From the NCBI GenBank assembly GCA_947460085.1, contig CANHGA010000114.1, positions 1-6,606 on the forward strand: a DNA stretch of 6,606 nucleotides, in the 5' to 3' direction. Under the pieces are notes generated by a model, which was not told the origin of the DNA, searched no databases, and saw only the letters and a list, made by a program, of their open reading frames with translations. The DNA is from Synechococcaceae cyanobacterium (lineage in GTDB: Bacteria; Cyanobacteriota; Cyanobacteriia; PCC-6307; Cyanobiaceae). The number at the start of each line of letters is the position of its first letter. The first letter of the stretch is position 1. The translations under genes were made by a program, and so were the position numbers. Of this stretch, positions 5,842 to 6,606 are shown in pieces.

Positions 5842-6606
5842 ATGACCGATCTGGTTGCTGATCCAACCTTGGGGGTGTGGGAAGCCTGCTGGCACTACCT
5901 GGTGCTGGGGGTTGTGCAGGGCATCACGGAATTTTTGCCCATCAGCAGCTCGGCCCACCTCAAGGTGGTTCCGATGGTTCTCGGCTGGGGAGATCCCGGC
6001 GTGGCTGTGACGGCGGTCATCCAATTGGGCAGCATCGTTGCGGTGTTGGCCTACTTCCGTCGGGATTTGCTGGAGGTGGGCCGGGCTGTTCTCCACGCCA
6101 GCCGCAGGGGCGATTGGCAGGATCCCTCCGCCCGACTGGGGTTGGCCATTGCCCTTGGCACTCTGCCGATCGTGGTCGTTGGCTTGGCGATCAAAAAGTT
6201 CATCCCCGACTACGACCATTCGCCGCTGCGCAGTCTCCATTCGATCGCGATCGTTTCCATGGTGATGGCCGTGCTGTTAGCCGTGGCCGAGCAGCTGGGC
6301 CGTCGCCGCCGGGTCCTCGCTGAGGTGCGTCCTTGGGACGGCGTTCTGGTGGGGGTGGCCCAGGCCCTGGCGGTGATTCCTGGCGTGTCGCGATCCGGCA
6401 GCACTCTCACCGCTTCCCTCTTCGATGGCTGGCGGCGCAGTGACGCGGCGCGCTTCTCCTTCCTTCTCGGAATTCCGGCGATCACCCTGGCGGGCTTGGT
6501 CGAATTCAAAAATGCCTTGGATCAGCCCATGGCCGGTGGGTTGGGCCCCCTCCTGGTTGGAATTCTTTCTGCCTTGGTTGTGTCGTGGTTGGCGATTGCC
6601 TGGCTG
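5842..6606 (+). CDS. uppP: Undecaprenyl-diphosphatase UppP/BacA (cut by right edge)
   Basis: This inner-membrane phosphatase converts undecaprenyl diphosphate to undecaprenyl phosphate, recycling the lipid carrier for peptidoglycan and O-antigen synthesis; extra copies give bacitracin resistance. From ATG 5842 there are 255 residues to the window end with no stop, so only the last helix or so of a usual 265-280 residue protein is missing. Both signature motifs are present: Q26-x3-E30 followed by FLPISSSAHL (H39), and PGVSRSGST (180-188) with R184, followed by FSFLLGIPAITLAG. The first acidic position of the motif is Gln, a variant seen in the family. An upstream in-frame ATG at 5788 would add 18 residues (MAASPFGHRVVGLTQPCA). 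It is disfavoured because its GGAGG is only 1 nt away and lies in a hairpin, and because family similarity starts near the 5842 methionine. Confidence 0.94.
   Translation, partial: MTDLVADPTLGVWEACWHYLVLGVVQGITEFLPISSSAHLKVVPMVLGWGDPGVAVTAVIQLGSIVAVLAYFRRDLLEVGRAVLHASRRGDWQDPSARLGLAIALGTLPIVVVGLAIKKFIPDYDHSPLRSLHSIAIVSMVMAVLLAVAEQLGRRRRVLAEVRPWDGVLVGVAQALAVIPGVSRSGSTLTASLFDGWRRSDAARFSFLLGIPAITLAGLVEFKNALDQPMAGGLGPLLVGILSALVVSWLAIAWL

Noticed and set aside
5525..5866. Minus-strand frame spanning the DUF3120 start and the uppP spacer
   Set aside because: It overlaps DUF3120 in a different frame and translates to charged low-complexity sequence; DUF3120 and uppP explain the region.
6242..6253. 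Perfect 12-bp palindrome CGATCGCGATCG
   Set aside because: It is accounted for by ordinary uppP codons (Ser-Ile-Ala-Ile) and is not the HIP1 octamer GCGATCGC; a single copy gives no support for a function.
1..6606. HIP1 repeats (GCGATCGC), typical of many cyanobacteria
   Set aside because: I found only 7-of-8 matches by eye (for example within 1955-1962 and near 3660), no exact copy. This fits picocyanobacteria and is not a feature.

Overview
The window looks like a chromosomal segment of a GC-rich cyanobacterium, most probably a picocyanobacterium of the Synechococcus/Cyanobium group. The strongest evidence is psbU (a lumenal extrinsic subunit of the photosystem II oxygen-evolving complex), a VKOR-thioredoxin fusion of the cyanobacterial type, and a membrane protein of the cyanobacterial DUF3120 family. 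Most streamlined Prochlorococcus lack psbU, which together with the high GC favours Synechococcus/Cyanobium. This assignment is inference from gene content. No mobile element, CRISPR array, tRNA, rRNA or phage gene is visible.

Layout from left to right: (1) the N-terminal part of an MFS transporter on the minus strand, running off the left edge, its TTG start overlapping the rimO stop by 4 nt; (2) rimO, the ribosomal protein S12 methylthiotransferase (minus); (3) a 93-bp divergent spacer holding three short perfect inverted repeats; (4) a VKOR-thioredoxin fusion (plus), which starts at a GTG well downstream of its longest open frame; (5) nadB, L-aspartate oxidase (minus), convergent with the VKOR gene so that the two TAG stops share one CTAG; (6) a clear intrinsic terminator for psbU, lying just upstream of nadB; (7) psbU (minus) with a Sec signal peptide and a good ribosome binding site; (8) a 131-bp spacer with a leader hairpin; (9) a DUF3120 polytopic membrane protein (minus, GTG start); (10) a roughly 100-bp divergent spacer with a terminator-like hairpin; (11) uppP/bacA, undecaprenyl-diphosphatase (plus), running off the right edge with all catalytic motifs present.

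The genes are ordinary housekeeping and photosynthetic functions: translation-factor modification (RimO), periplasmic/lumenal disulfide formation (VKOR-Trx), NAD synthesis (NadB), PSII oxygen evolution (PsbU) and cell-wall lipid carrier recycling (UppP). They do not form one obvious pathway. I do not see a new defence, mobile or biosynthetic system. The points worth a second look are small: a possible extra cysteine pair in the VKOR, a lone cysteine in mature PsbU, the shared CTAG stop, the hairpins around several start sites, and the uncharacterised DUF3120 gene divergent from uppP.
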